A DNA stretch of 64,000 nucleotides from the NCBI GenBank assembly GCA_047967505.1, contig CM106539.1; one strand, 5' to 3'. The notes beneath the pieces were generated by a model. It saw only the letters and a program-made list of their open reading frames with translations, did not search any database and was not told where the DNA came from. Of this stretch, positions 50,669 to 62,460 are shown one piece after another. The DNA comes from Dipteris shenzhenensis. Its lineage: Eukaryota > Polypodiophyta > Polypodiopsida > Gleicheniales. Each line of letters starts with the position of its first letter. Within the stretch, counting starts at the first letter, position 1. Made by a program: the position numbers and the translations under genes.

Positions 50669-51116
50669 GTGTAACAGTAGCAAGTCAAACTAGTTTGCTA
50701 TCATTTCTCTTCAAAGAGACTAGTTTTCACTAATTTCTCCTCAAATCCAAGATCATTATAGCTTAGATTTGAACTGAAGACTCCTTATAGGGTTGCCTAA
50801 CTCTAGCTAGGAGTATGTGAAGAAATTTCAATAGACAGAGAGAATAGGTGGGTAGGTCGCCAGCATGAAGAATGACGAATGCGGGCAGTAGGAGCAATAT
50901 TCTACACAATGCTTTGGGGTGGGCATGTGCCTATTGAAGCAGATCTCATGCAAAAAGATGTTAGGAAATGGTGCAATAAGGATGGTGAATTTGGGCCTCC
51001 ATTGTCTAGGGAAAAAAAGGGGAAAATGGAGAAGAAGATGGAGGTGGGGAAGAAGATGACGACATGGCAGTTTAGGGGCTCTAGAGGCTCAAGGAGGTCA
51101 AGGTAGCTCTAAAGGA
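50669..51116 (-). other. Possible leader/gag start of a decayed LTR element
   Basis: Minus strand after the candidate LTR shows ttagagctacc, a decayed relative of the TGGTATCAGAGC primer site. A serine-rich start (atgtcgtcatcttcttccc) follows at about 51066. No gag motif could be confirmed. Confidence 0.3.
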
Positions 51117-51410
51117 ACATCAATGGAATCATGATAGAGACAAGAGCATAAAGGAAGGTGTGTACTTTATTCAAGGGTGGAATGCCCAATATATAGGCAA
51201 TCGATACAATGCATGTGCCCAAGAGAGAGCATCTCCAAATCCACTAATTTCTCCATTGATTTCTCAATCAGGTCCATGAGTCTCTCAATCACACCTACTA
51301 GAATCTTCTACCACCTAACCTAGTCACACTAACCACCATGTGGTCACACACAAGCACACACTAATCTTGTACCCCTTGGTATAATCCCATTACATCAATT
51401 TGTCCCAACA
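51117..51410 (-). repeat. Candidate LTR, decayed
   Basis: Minus strand starts TGTTGGGAC, has a TATA-like cctatatattgggc and a downstream aataaag signal. Its 3' boundary is inferred from a weak primer site. No partner or target duplication was found. Confidence 0.4.
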
Positions 51411-52158
51411 ATACATGCCTACCAGTTCATTTAGCAATTTGGAGGGCCTAGATGCATTCCACCTCCTATTTAACGGTGTGCATTTGCTAGTCTTTGGAGA
51501 CCCTTGGATGGTCTCAAGATCCAACAATGCTAGATGGTCACATCATTTGGTCCATTGGATGTGAAAGTCCATCCAATGGTCATAAATAGAGGTAATATGG
51601 GCCAAAGATACCCATGGGAGATGCAATGGTGAATCCAACGGTGCACAATGGGCAAAAGTTTGCAAGAGTAGGATTAGATTTAGACTGGATAATCCGTGAT
51701 TGGTGCCAATGTCAAACCATTGATCGTGTGGCGGCGGCTACATTCAATAGGCATAGCGTGCCATCACTGTGTGTCAAAATTGCAAGGCTACATCCTACCA
51801 AAGCCATTAGATCTAGTCTTGATCTAATGGCCCAAACCATCACATGCAACATGGATTTTGAACCGTTATATCTTACAAGATCAACGTCTATAGTGGAGTC
51901 ACATTTTAGACCCTTGATCCTCTCCTTTAATCTAATGGCCGTGATTACTTATATTGAGATTTCAAATTTCCCTTTACCATCATGAAAGGGGGAAAATGTG
52001 TGACAATCCTTTTGTCCACCAATGAGGAGGGAAACCTCCTACATCCTTTAAATGCTTGAGCCTCCTCATTGGTGGATTCTTGATTTTTGGAGTAGAGGAA
52101 GAATTAGGCCCTTAAGCTAAAGGGCCCTTTTTGAGCCCACATCTCCCCTAATATGGAG
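51411..52158. other. Intergenic, no gene recognised
   Basis: The 123-codon plus frame at 51614-51985 has no recognisable motif. No repeat seen. Confidence 0.4.
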
Positions 52159-52343
52159 AGGTAGGATAATTCCTCCTTAACCCTATTGACATACCAAGTG
52201 GCCTAAAAGACTCTAAGAAACCATCCTTAAACTATCCCAAGCCCCAAGCTAGGTAGGATAATTCCTCCTCAACCCTATTGACATACCAAGTGGTCTAAAA
52301 GCCTCTAAGAAAACCATCCTTGAACCATCCCAATCCCCAAGCT
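52159..52343. repeat. 92-bp tandem duplication
   Basis: Two units beginning aggtaggataattcctcct and ending ccccaagct, with about eight differences. Confidence 0.92.
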
Positions 52344-52689
52344 AGGTATAGAGCTTAATGCATGACAAACCAATCACCAAAGTTCTTCTTATAATGGGCC
52401 AATCAAGTATAGGCTTTGGTGCATCACCTAATCACTACTATGCATTCTACCAAGTCATAAGGCCCCCCTTCAAAACTTAATCTGAGAACAACCACCTCGT
52501 GAAGGTTTTTCTCCAATGGTCCTTTCCAAAAGCCGAATGGGAAGAAAATTAAAATTGAGAGAACAACAACTGACATGGCTACTACAACTAATTCATAGAG
52601 AGGCACTATAGTAGATAACCAAAGCAAGAAGACACTACGATAGATAATCTTGAATACTAATGACATAGATAACCTAATTCAAAATAGGT

Positions 52690-53649
52690 GTACCATTATC
52701 AAAGGCCATAATAATCTAAAATATCCAATCATCGTCCATGACTGCAGCAAGGTTGGCACTCTCATTCAGAGAAGATTCTTCAACTGCACAAGCTCTCACT
52801 TTTGCATCCTTCAGTCACTTTCAACAATGCTCTTCTATGTGTCCAGGCTTACCATAGTAACCACAAGCCTTCTTTCTCTTACTATTATTCCTTTCTTTGA
52901 CACCAAAGGCAAGTTCCCCTACTAGTTGGAGGGATTCTACATGCCTTTATTCACTGAATAGTAGAGCAACACAATCCATGAAGCTTGCATCATCAAGTCA
53001 AAGTATTCATACCAGATCATTAAACTTAGGGGGCAAACTCTTTAGAAGGATGGCCTTCTTGTCCTCCTCAACGACTCGTGCAATATGTAGGCTTTAACAA
53101 ATCCTACATACAATTAAGGAAAGCTCCTTTATCCTCAATTTATTCCATCTGTAGATTGAACATTTCTTGTTTGCAAGTTGCCTTTAAATGCTTCATTCTC
53201 ACTCCAAAGAGTGTCTCCAGTATATGCCAGTGCTTAGCTCTATAGTCTCTCATACGTCGACATGATGAAAATACTCACTGTCAAGTGCTCGTCCTATTAG
53301 AAGAACTATCTTATTATTCCACTATACCCATGCAACTTCATCTCATTCATCACTCTTTAGCTTCTTATCAGTCCCTACAATCAAACCCCAGAGCCCTTTC
53401 TGCATTAAGTATAGCCATGTGGCCAATTGCCATGATGGAAAGTTGTGGCATGTGAACTTGATAATCGATCCTTCAACAACCTTCTCCTTTTTCAAAGGAT
53501 CCATTTCTCACAAATTCTATTGGACCCTTGCAAATTCTATCACCAAGTACAAGACTTGTATGGATGGATGACCAACTAAAAACTCTCATAGAGATCACCA
53601 AACTGCACTTAGCAATCATGCAGATCATAGTGACCCTCTCAAACTAGGG
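52690..53649 (-). mobile_element. Decayed copia gag fragment
   Basis: Minus strand reads CHNFPSWQLATWLYLMQKGL and WGLIVGTDKK at about 53450-53380, the classic copia gag opening. Later come YFHHVDV near 53260, QEMFNLQM near 53160, and a zinc-knuckle-like YGKPGHIEEHC near 52850 that has lost its first Cys. Many stops. Pol was not found. Confidence 0.65.
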
Positions 53650-53661
53650 GCTCTAATACCA
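53650..53661 (-). promoter_or_regulatory. Decayed primer binding site
   Basis: Minus strand TGGTATTAGAGC differs by one base from the initiator tRNA-Met primer site and lies just upstream of the gag fragment, as expected. The adjoining LTR end is degenerate and its far boundary was not located. Confidence 0.55.
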
Positions 53662-54489
53662 CCGTTAGATTTTAAAGGCTCTCACATACTCTTAAAGCAA
53701 TCCAAAAGTGATGCAACATGAAACAATAGAATATTGCTCAAGGAGAAACATGAAACCCACATAAACTGTATTTCCAATAATCTCAACACTTGCCAAATTG
53801 CTCATGGTCTGAGATTTAGACATAGCCAATTGACTTTTATTACACTAAGTTGGTCCCAAGACCAATCGACAGACTTGGTACCAACTGAGAGCTTACTCCT
53901 ACTTGAGATTTTTGCCTTACAATGAACACTCCAACAACTGACCTTGATGATATGAGTAGAAATGAAACACAAAACTCCTTAGATGACTCTCATTGAGATT
54001 GAGATGGACAAAAGGACCAAAACCAATGTACCTCAAAAACTTTTTAGTAGCCAAGGGTTGCCAACATATCCATGCTGGAGTAGTGCCACATCTCAACCAT
54101 GCATAGGTAAGAGCCACTAATTGCTAAAGTGCTTCTTGCATGGGCTAGTCAACTATAGGCTCCACAGGTCTCTCTTACCTAGACTTCACTCTTATCGATC
54201 TTGAGATTTTGCAAGCAGACTTTTGCCACAGCTCCTCGAATCCTCAGGATCCTCACTTAGGTAATCACTCATAGCCACTCAACCCAATATGGCATTGTAA
54301 TAGTAATATAGGTGCAATGAGCTTGGCTGATAACACAATCCTCAAACTCTCATATCTTGATGTACATAGTACTCAATTCACTACTCTCTTAACAAACTTT
54401 GGCCCAATGCAAGCAACAATAGTTTAACACCTACCTATGCAAAGACCAAAATGGAACACTATCTAGCACTTAGCCACACCAAAATATTA

Positions 54490-54490
<1 letters not shown>
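53662..54490. other. Probable LTR remnant and intergenic DNA
   Basis: The 5' LTR of the gag fragment should start at 53662, but I could not define its length. No gene recognised. Confidence 0.35.
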
Positions 54491-54540
<50 letters not shown>

Positions 54541-54555
54541 GAGAGAGAGAGAGAG
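54491..54555. repeat. (CA)n then (GA)n compound microsatellite
   Basis: About 22 CA units (54492-54536) followed by about nine GA units (54538-54555). Confidence 0.97.
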
Positions 54556-56379
54556 TTGACAATTAGACAAGTCCACATAGTCAAATTTTTAGATCAACCA
54601 CCACTGATCCTATGCGATGTAAATGTAGTTTAAAGAATAGCCAATAGGCATCCATGGGGTTAAAATGACCAACTATGGCAATGACTCTATCATGTACACT
54701 ATAAATAAAATCCACTTGGTGCCTTAGGTTGGAATCAAAGGTATTCTAACCCACTCCACATATCCTAGCAACCAAGGTAATCATAGCCTTACAAACCATA
54801 GGAATAAAAACATAGCCATAACTTTCAATAGGTAATCTAGATCAAAGTGATCCAAAAAGAAAAAAGATTTAACACATCATCCTCCACAATTTTGTAACAT
54901 TTGATTTAGCAATTTTTAAAACACGAAGCTCAAAACCATCAATGGTAACACTAATCTATCTAATGATTGATTAAATAACTTGACTCATTTAGGAAATCGG
55001 GGATCCCTTCACACATGAGCACAAAACCACCAACACATCCTAAACAATGGTAGAATGCCCCAATGGGAAAAATGACCATCCACAAATCCATAATGGGAAT
55101 AGAAGCATCATCAACACAAAACAAAATGCACGGCCTCTCTCACACAAGTACAAGTCCTTCAAGTGAAAGTGCATGGCTCCATCTCATGAGTGTAGGTGCA
55201 AAAATGTGCATGGTTTCTCACAAGTGAGTGCAAAAAGACAAGGTAATCCCATCAATTAGATTGGGATCCTCATGAAGGTAAATCCCCATGGAAACTATTG
55301 AACCATAACCATTCTTCAAAGATCACCTCCTAAGCCACTCAACACTCAAACAACACCTTCTAGCCACTCCTCCCCATGGAAAGCCATCCAAACCATAACT
55401 ATCCTACAAAGAATACCTCCTAACCCACTAACATTCCATTCCCTACCTCAAGGGTAGAAAGAAAAATCCACTTAAGGACTGCTTACCATCACTCAAGAAA
55501 CATCCCAACCCTCTTTCACCACTCAATGGAAAACCTACTAAGCAACACCCCATAACAACAAGTGATTGATACCCATATGTGGTAGCACTAATCATCAATA
55601 AAATGGGTCAACACAATCCAAATAGAGATTGACACATCAAGTGAAGTACAAGTGCTAATTGAGTGAGCAAGAGTGCACAACCATGGTACCTCCTTATAGG
55701 TGGAACGGGGACACTTTTGGGTTGTGTAGCCCATGAAAATACCAAACAACTTAGACCTCTCATCAAGTCCTTTATTCTCAGTAAAAAATGACAATTCCAC
55801 TCAACTACAAACCTCACCACCACTTGGGACATTCACCATACTCTCACACTTTCAACTAAGATAACCAATGGCACAACCAAAACAAAACCTTAAACATAGA
55901 GACAACCACCTCCATGCTTAATCAAAAAGAGACCATCAAAACAACTAGTCACATAACTCATCCTTACTAAGATCCAATCTAGAGACATATTGATCTACTT
56001 GCAGCATTTCCCCAATCACATATCTATCCATCTTCAACAAGAATATAGTGATGATAATACACCCTAATCACCCACTAGTATGACCTTATCTCTAAAAATT
56101 AACATATACTAGTTATCTCACATAACCATAAGGACTTATCGCCTTAGTTTACAAGACACCAAGGATGGCCAAAGCCACCAACCATTTTCCTCCGATGGCT
56201 AGGATATAGTCCAACATAACATTAGGAATGGTTGATGATCATTGAAGCATCCAACCATACCAAAAAATCCAAAATCCAAAATATAGTGTCAGATACCATA
56301 GCAATTCTCCAAAATACCAACAAAAATGAAAATAAGTGGTTGTTAAGCAAATCATATCATGTACTATTGGTATGTTTAT
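54556..56379. other. Intergenic, no gene recognised
   Basis: Near 55320 and 55395 similar blocks (accataac.at.ct.caaag.at.acctccta) suggest an old duplication. Nothing else supported. Confidence 0.4.
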
Positions 56380-57600
56380 ATCATATATTTATATGTCTCA
56401 TGGTCATGAAGTTATGTAGAGGCAGTTTGCAACCATTCATTGTCTAAAATTTTGCATGAGTATTCTCATAACATATATGTATGTATGTGATGGTTATGAA
56501 AATTTGCACATATCTTTTTCTAAGTAAGCTCAATGTTTCATTAAGGTTGGACAACATTTATGTTGTGAGAGATAAGCATTCATCATTTTTGACCATGCAT
56601 GGTGCATGAGTGTTTATAAATATGCATTGGTAAACTCATACATACTCATAAATTTTTAAATGGGTTAGACATCATTTGTGTGGTTAAGCATGTATATTTT
56701 GCTCATTTTTAAACCATGCGTGGTGCACGAGTGTCTAAAAATTGTGCATCAACATCCTCATACCATACATGTAGCATATATTGGTGTCAATTACATGAAG
56801 CTTTGCAAGAGACTTCTTTTTTAAAAGGAACATGTACTTGGAAATTTTCATAATGACAAGGCATCAATTCTATGGTGGGGCATGGACATTTGCTTATTTT
56901 TGACCATCCATGGTCATAAGTGTCCAAAAATTATGCATCCGTATGCTTGCCCATATGTGTATACATATGTGTATATGACTTTCCATGAACATAAGTGTCC
57001 CAAAATTGTGTATTTGCATGCTTATACCTACATATGTAAGCTCAATGGGCATGAAACTTTGCACATACTTTTTCTTGAGTGAGTTCCATATACTCATTGA
57101 GATTCACAAGGGTCAATTATCATTTATATAGTGGGAGATAAACATTTTCTCATTTGGCACATTAGTAATTAAAAATACACATGCTTATACCATAAGTGCA
57201 AGCTTATACAATAAGTGTATGCTTATACCATAAGCATATGTGTTCAATGATCATGAAACCTTTTTGCAGACCTCTTTTAAATAATGCCTACATACTCACA
57301 AATTTCATATGGGTCGGGCATTTTTTATATGGTTGAGCATGTATGTTTGCTCGTTTCCAACCAAGCATTGTGCATTGTGTATTGTGTCTAAAACGTATCC
57401 ATTGTGTCTAACCAAGCATTGTGCATTGTGTCTAAAATGTATCCATTATTATGCTTATACCATACATGTATGTGTCCTATGGTCATGAAACTCTACGTCA
57501 TTTGTATGGTGGGGCATGCACATTTTCTCATTTTCAACCATACATGGTATGTGAGTGTTGAGAAATTGTGCATTGATATGCATATAGCATAAAAAGACAC
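56380..57600. repeat. Decayed tandem array
   Basis: Two motifs alternate: ggtcatgaaactttgcacat-like (near 56400, 56490, 56795, 57045, 57250, 57480) and gaccatgcatggtgcatgag-like (near 56600, 56710, 56900, 57360, 57535). Spacing is irregular, about 90-300 bp. Probably an old satellite or expanded element fragment. Confidence 0.7.
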
Positions 57601-58934
57601 ATTTTAATCCATTCCATTTGTTTTTCTATATGCAAATGATCTAAAAGTGATGAAAGCTACAAATTTCTTTTTGTAAAGAAGTCTTCATTTGATCCATTAC
57701 CAATGTTTTGTTGTGTACATGACAAGTCAATTATTTTGAACCTCGTGATTCTCAAAAGGCCTATAATATTGCTTCCTTTGGTAAATTACAATTCCAAGTA
57801 CTTTCTCATGCTCATTTAGTAATTCTTTCATGTCATGTTTAATGCTACAATCACTCATGTAAGTACTCACATACAACCCACACATGCATGCACACAGACA
57901 AAAAAGCATATGTGTGGGCATGCATGCTGTTAACTACATTAGTTAGCAATGCCATTTGATGGATAGTGGTAAGTCCGTAGAGCTACGATTGTGCCTTGGA
58001 CCCAAATGGGCCCAAGTTGATTGTAAAGAATGAGGAAAGAGAGTGGTATTAAGGAAATAGGGTTGGCCCTCCCTTCAAAAGGTGGCATGTATAAAAGGCC
58101 AAATGATTGACTTTGGTATTCACTTATTGGTTGCACACATTGGAATACAAGCCCTCCTCCTCCTATTTGGAGTTGTCTCTTGTTCCCTCATAGTGCCTTT
58201 TGTGGATGCCTTGGTGTCTTCTCCTCTTCCCTTCTTCTTCTCCTCCTCCTCCTCTCCCTTCTCCACTCCCTCTTCTTGTCCTTATGGATTCACAATTGCA
58301 AAAAGTCGAGTCGCTAGAGTGACACTAGTGGATGGCATTTGCATGCATTGTTCTCAAGCCAAAGTAGCTTAGAGGAGTACTCCATCGGCATTCCTGCATG
58401 ATCCCCATGACATGCAAGTCACCGGCGGGGACTACACACTTTTGGCACTATTGTCGGGAGTACCAGGTGCACTTTCACGTTGCATTTGCTTCTCTTGTTA
58501 CCACCCATTTCCCAACATTGAGTAAGCTTAGTGAAAAGCTATTAGTTTTTGTTGTATAGGAAGGTGTGAGTGAAAGAGAGGTGTTGAAAGTCATTTTGAG
58601 TGAATTTGAAGTGATTTTGGTGTTTTTAGTATTCATACTTTGTAGAAAGGTAGATCGGTTGATTGCTAAGGTGTGTATGATAACAAATCCCAACAAAAAT
58701 ACTAAGAAATGATGCTAGGAGTGATTTTCAAAGTGGTTTGAAAGGGAAAACGGTCACTTTTTGCAAAACACCCCATTTGTCCTTCAAAAGTTATTTTTTC
58801 TTGTTGTTTTTTGCATTGAGTAGGTAGATTGGGTAGTATAGCACCCCCACATGCAAAAAAGTCTTGAATAGAAACTCTAAAAGTCAAGGAAATGCCAAAA
58901 AACAAGTCGGCAAAAGTGAGTGTCTATGTATCAC
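57601..58934. other. Intergenic, no gene recognised
   Basis: The 96-codon plus frame at 58082-58372 is partly a serine/phenylalanine run from a CT-rich tract and is not supported as a gene. Confidence 0.4.
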
Positions 58935-59140
58935 TGCGTTAAAGCTTAATGCAATGAATCCTCAAGTCGTTGCTATAATAACACAGCAAGTCCTCAAGCC
59001 ATTGCTATAACAATGTAGTGAGTCCTCAAGTTGCTGCTCTAATAAGGCAGCGAGTTCTTAAGTCGCTACTATAATAATGCAGTGAGTCCTCAAGTCACTG
59101 CTATAATAATGCAGTGAGTCCTCAAGTCATTGCGTTAATC
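58935..59140. repeat. Hairpin-forming minisatellite, 32-bp period
   Basis: About five units of the type gcagtgagtcctcaagtcac plus tgctataataat. Within each full unit GCAGTGA and TCACTGC are perfect 7-bp arms around a 9-nt loop, so each repeat can fold as a hairpin. Copies vary at a few positions, sometimes compensating. Confidence 0.9.
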
Positions 59141-59440
59141 AAGTCACCAAATTAATTGATTCATTGCGTTAAGCCAATCGCTGCATTAGCCAGTTGTTGT
59201 GTTAATCGAGTCACTGCATTAGCCAATCATTGTGTTAATTGAGTCGATGTGCTAGCAACTCCCTACGTTAGCTAGTTGTTGCGTTAATAAGTCCTACATT
59301 ATCAAGTCACTGCTATATCTATGCTATCAAGTCGCTATGTTAATCAATAGTCACTATTATATCTATGTTATCAAGTCGCTGCGTTAATCAATCCTATGTT
59401 ATCAAGTCACTGCTATCTAACTCACTATGGTAGCTAGTCA
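59141..59440. repeat. Shorter-period extension of the minisatellite
   Basis: gttaatcaagtcactgc and gcattagccagttgttg-like units continue with irregular 15-20 bp steps, derived from the same words (gcgttaa, aagtcactgc). More decayed than the 32-bp block. Confidence 0.75.
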
Positions 59441-59557
59441 CTTTGTTAGAAAGCCGCCCCTTGACCTTGTGTTGAAGCGAATCAACTTAAAATCAGGGCC
59501 TCAATTATGCTGATCAATACATGCACTTGAGATCAGGGAAAGTCCTAAAAGCTAACC

Positions 59558-60061
59558 ATGACTAAGGATAGTGTCTCAAATACCCTTTTATCAACCTACA
59601 CATCCTGCTCTACATCCTTAGGGTCAGTAAGCTCGAAAGTCGGTTCTTATGCCTTACACAAGCCACCACAAGATGGCCTGTCTAGCTCAAAAGAGTCCGT
59701 GAGCCTAGATAGAGACATGGGAGAACCCACCAATGTTAGAGCCTTAGTGGTTCCAAGCACCAGCCTTAACGATCCCCAGTCTCCTACCCCATCTACAATA
59801 GCTAGATTAAGGGAAACCTTATCAAATTTTATGGGTAGACTTGGACTAATAGGACCAACAGATATACTAAACCCATTTGCTAAGGATAATGGGGTGCTAG
59901 TGGAACCTCATGTGTCAGCCCAACCATCGGTGTCAAAAGAAATATTTAGGGAAGTAAGTTCCATTTTATCTATTGGCAATAAACTACTACCATATTTATT
60001 CTTTGATGAAAGCCAATCATATAGGGGTGAGTTTGTCCCCAGACTCCTCCAAGAGTTTTGA
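59558..60061 (+). CDS. Open reading frame of 167 codons, unknown
   Basis: A clean ORF from ATG 59558 to TGA 60059. The first half is Ser/Thr-rich and low complexity (SNTLLSTYTSCSTSLGSVSS). The second half is mixed and helix-like (TIARLRETLSNFMGRLGLIG, EIFREVSSILSIGNKLLP). No signal peptide, membrane helix or known motif. It directly follows the hairpin minisatellite. It may be an ORF1-like element protein or chance. Confidence 0.3.
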   Translation: MTKDSVSNTLLSTYTSCSTSLGSVSSKVGSYALHKPPQDGLSSSKESVSLDRDMGEPTNVRALVVPSTSLNDPQSPTPSTIARLRETLSNFMGRLGLIGPTDILNPFAKDNGVLVEPHVSAQPSVSKEIFREVSSILSIGNKLLPYLFFDESQSYRGEFVPRLLQEF

Positions 60062-61408
60062 GTTTTGCTAAGGCCTCCTTAAGGAATCTAGTTCTACTCT
60101 CATGCTTATTTTTTATAGTTGTTTTGACCTCTTCTTTTGAAAAGGGTAGTGCTCTTTGCACTCATAGCAATGTGCTATGCACATTTTATTTGGGAGCAAA
60201 GCATGATCAAGTTGTAATAATGGGCATCCTCAAAATACTTATTGCGAACAAGAGAAATTTGTTTACCCAATCATTACTACTTGGCCTTTGGCCAAGTGGC
60301 ACATAGAGCCTACACAAGGCCACATGTTCTCTACTAAGAACCACAATGGGGGTAACAATACATTGCACCTCCATGTCTCTTAAGGCTTGCATGGAGCCAC
60401 ACGTTCTTCTCAAGAAATCAATGGAATGGTTATGGTAGAAGTAAGTGATAGACTACACAAGACCATGTGTAGTCGGCACTAGTGTAATGGACTACATAGC
60501 ACTACATGTCATGCAATAGGAACCAACACATTGGTTGGTAGTAACAAGTTGTAGCTTGCAGTCCTCTTGCAAGAACTAGTAAGATGGCCATAGTAGCAAT
60601 CTGTACACTACATAGCGCCATGCATCTTGAGCATATTGGATTGCACAGTGACACTTGTCATGCAATAGAAACAACATTGTGGTAGTAGTAACAAGCTACA
60701 ACCTGCACACATCCCACATGCATGTGCCGCATGTTCCATGCCAAAAATTGGCGTGGTCCACGCTTTTTTATTTCACAGTTAGCCTTTTTGTTAGACGTTT
60801 GCCATGCCTCAAAATAGATGGACACTATTGATTGGTCGATCTAGTCGATGTCGTTTGAGGAAATTGAACACTTGGTTGTCGTGACCAATAGTCAAGCGAA
60901 ACTTGCTGAGAAGTATTTGTTCACCATTATTCTTGGTCGTGTTTGGTTCATCATTTTTGAAAACCTTGAAACAATTAAGTGATTTCAGCTTTTATGCAAT
61001 GTTTGAGTTTCCCCCTTATTTGTTTTCCTTGCTTTTTAATCTATCTTTTAAAGATCTATTGAATATTCTTCTCCTCTAAGTTATATCTTTTGTTCACATG
61101 CCAAATTTGATATCTTGAGAGCACATAACACAATTTTATGTGGTTTTGTGTCCCATACATGCATATTAGGTTTTGTGTTTGTAGCTTTATATGAATATTT
61201 TTTGCAAATTTAAGTGTTGAGGGGGTATATGATCTCATTGCATTTTGACACATGCTCATGGAGTTATTATTTTAAAAATTTGAACATCCATTTGTGGATG
61301 GGGTCATGCTTAGGTGTCATACAACGGGATGCACGGTTGATTTGAGAATGTTGGGACTACGGCATCTTTATGTGGAGTCAAGGTCTCTAAGAGGCTCACT
61401 TTTCGCTT
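60062..61408. other. Intergenic with an old duplication
   Basis: At 60488-60565 and 60610-60700 two blocks share ctacatagc, tgtcatgcaatag and tagtaacaag, an imperfect duplication of about 125-bp period. No gene recognised. Confidence 0.45.
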
Positions 61409-61620
61409 CTAATGGATAGCTCTATTTCACATGGAGGTACTAATCGCTTCTATTTTGGTTACACTCTAATGGATAGCTCTATTTCACATGGAGGTACTAA
61501 TCGCTTCTAGTCTGCTTACACCCTAATGGATAGCTCTATTTCACATGGAGGTACTAATCGCTTCTAGTCTGGTTACACCCTAATGGATAGCTCTATTTCA
61601 CATGGAGGTCCTAATCGCTC
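61409..61620. repeat. 57-bp tandem array
   Basis: Four units start at 61409, 61466, 61523 and 61580, each beginning ctaatggatagctctatttc, with only one to three differences. A further unit start lies at 61774, after an inserted segment. Confidence 0.95.
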
Positions 61621-61624
61621 TCTG

Positions 61625-61762
61625 ATGTTATGTTCTGCAGAGGGTCCACACTTGAGGTGGTGCCGAATAAATAAGGCGGGGGGAAAGAGTTCTCCATGAG
61701 ATGTCTGGTGGGTGTAAGTGCCTCACATAGCAAAGCCGGCTCTCAAAACAAAACAAAACAAT
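61625..61762 (+). repeat. Short dispersed repeat, copy 2, inserted in the 57-bp array
   Basis: 61639-61759 matches 13563-13676 at about 85%. It ends in ctcaaaacaaaacaaaaca, an (AAAAC)n tail. Array sequence resumes after it with tctggttacaccctaatgg. tctg is present on both sides of the insert, compatible with a short target duplication. Direction by tail is plus. Confidence 0.75.
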
Positions 61763-62343
61763 CTGGTTACACCCTAATGGATAGCTCTATTTCAAACTAG
61801 AATGCTTGGCCAACTGCTAAGTATATTGAAAGGCTAATAATAGGCCAATTGATCTACTGACTTAGAATGTGCCACATGGCTTTGTAGAATTTTAGAGTTT
61901 CATAAAACGCTCTAGTGCTGGCCAAGTAAAAATCATATCTATCAATCTACTGACAAAATTCGCAGCTCGAATCAATTGCATCCAGTTCCTAATTCTGAGA
62001 AGAAAATTCCAAACACTAAATCGCAATGCTAGCCCCCTCTACCCATGTTTATGGTCACCTAGCTTTCCGTCCCAATTTATTTGGGGGTGTAGACACAGGC
62101 TGCTGAGCAAGCAAGCATGAATGAGTAGGATTAGTGAAGCTCTTCTATAGATTTTGTGTGGTCGATGTGCACTATACATTCCAAATCTTGTCCATGATTT
62201 GACAGTGTTAGAGGAAATGGAATAGCATACCGTATTAGTATGTAGACACAGGTAGTTGAACAAGCAAGCAAGATTGAGTGAGCAACTCTGTATGGTAGAG
62301 ATAGAGATGGGCCGATCGAGGGGACGAGGTTGAAGGGGTAGTC
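61763..62343. other. Array remainder and intergenic DNA
   Basis: A last partial 57-bp unit at 61774-61795, then no recognised feature. Confidence 0.5.
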
Positions 62344-62460
62344 GTGGAGATGCATATTTGTGCTCTCCTAGCTCTCTCTCAGCTCTCCCCTCTCCTCTCT
62401 CAACCTCTCCTGGCTCTCTCCCAGGCTCTCCCCTCGATCTATCTCTCTTTCTTTGCTCAC
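62344..62460. repeat. CT-rich tract
   Basis: agctctctctcagctctccc-type words dominate. They generate overlapping open frames on both strands (for example 174 codons on the minus strand, 62039-62563), which are therefore not called as genes. Confidence 0.8.
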
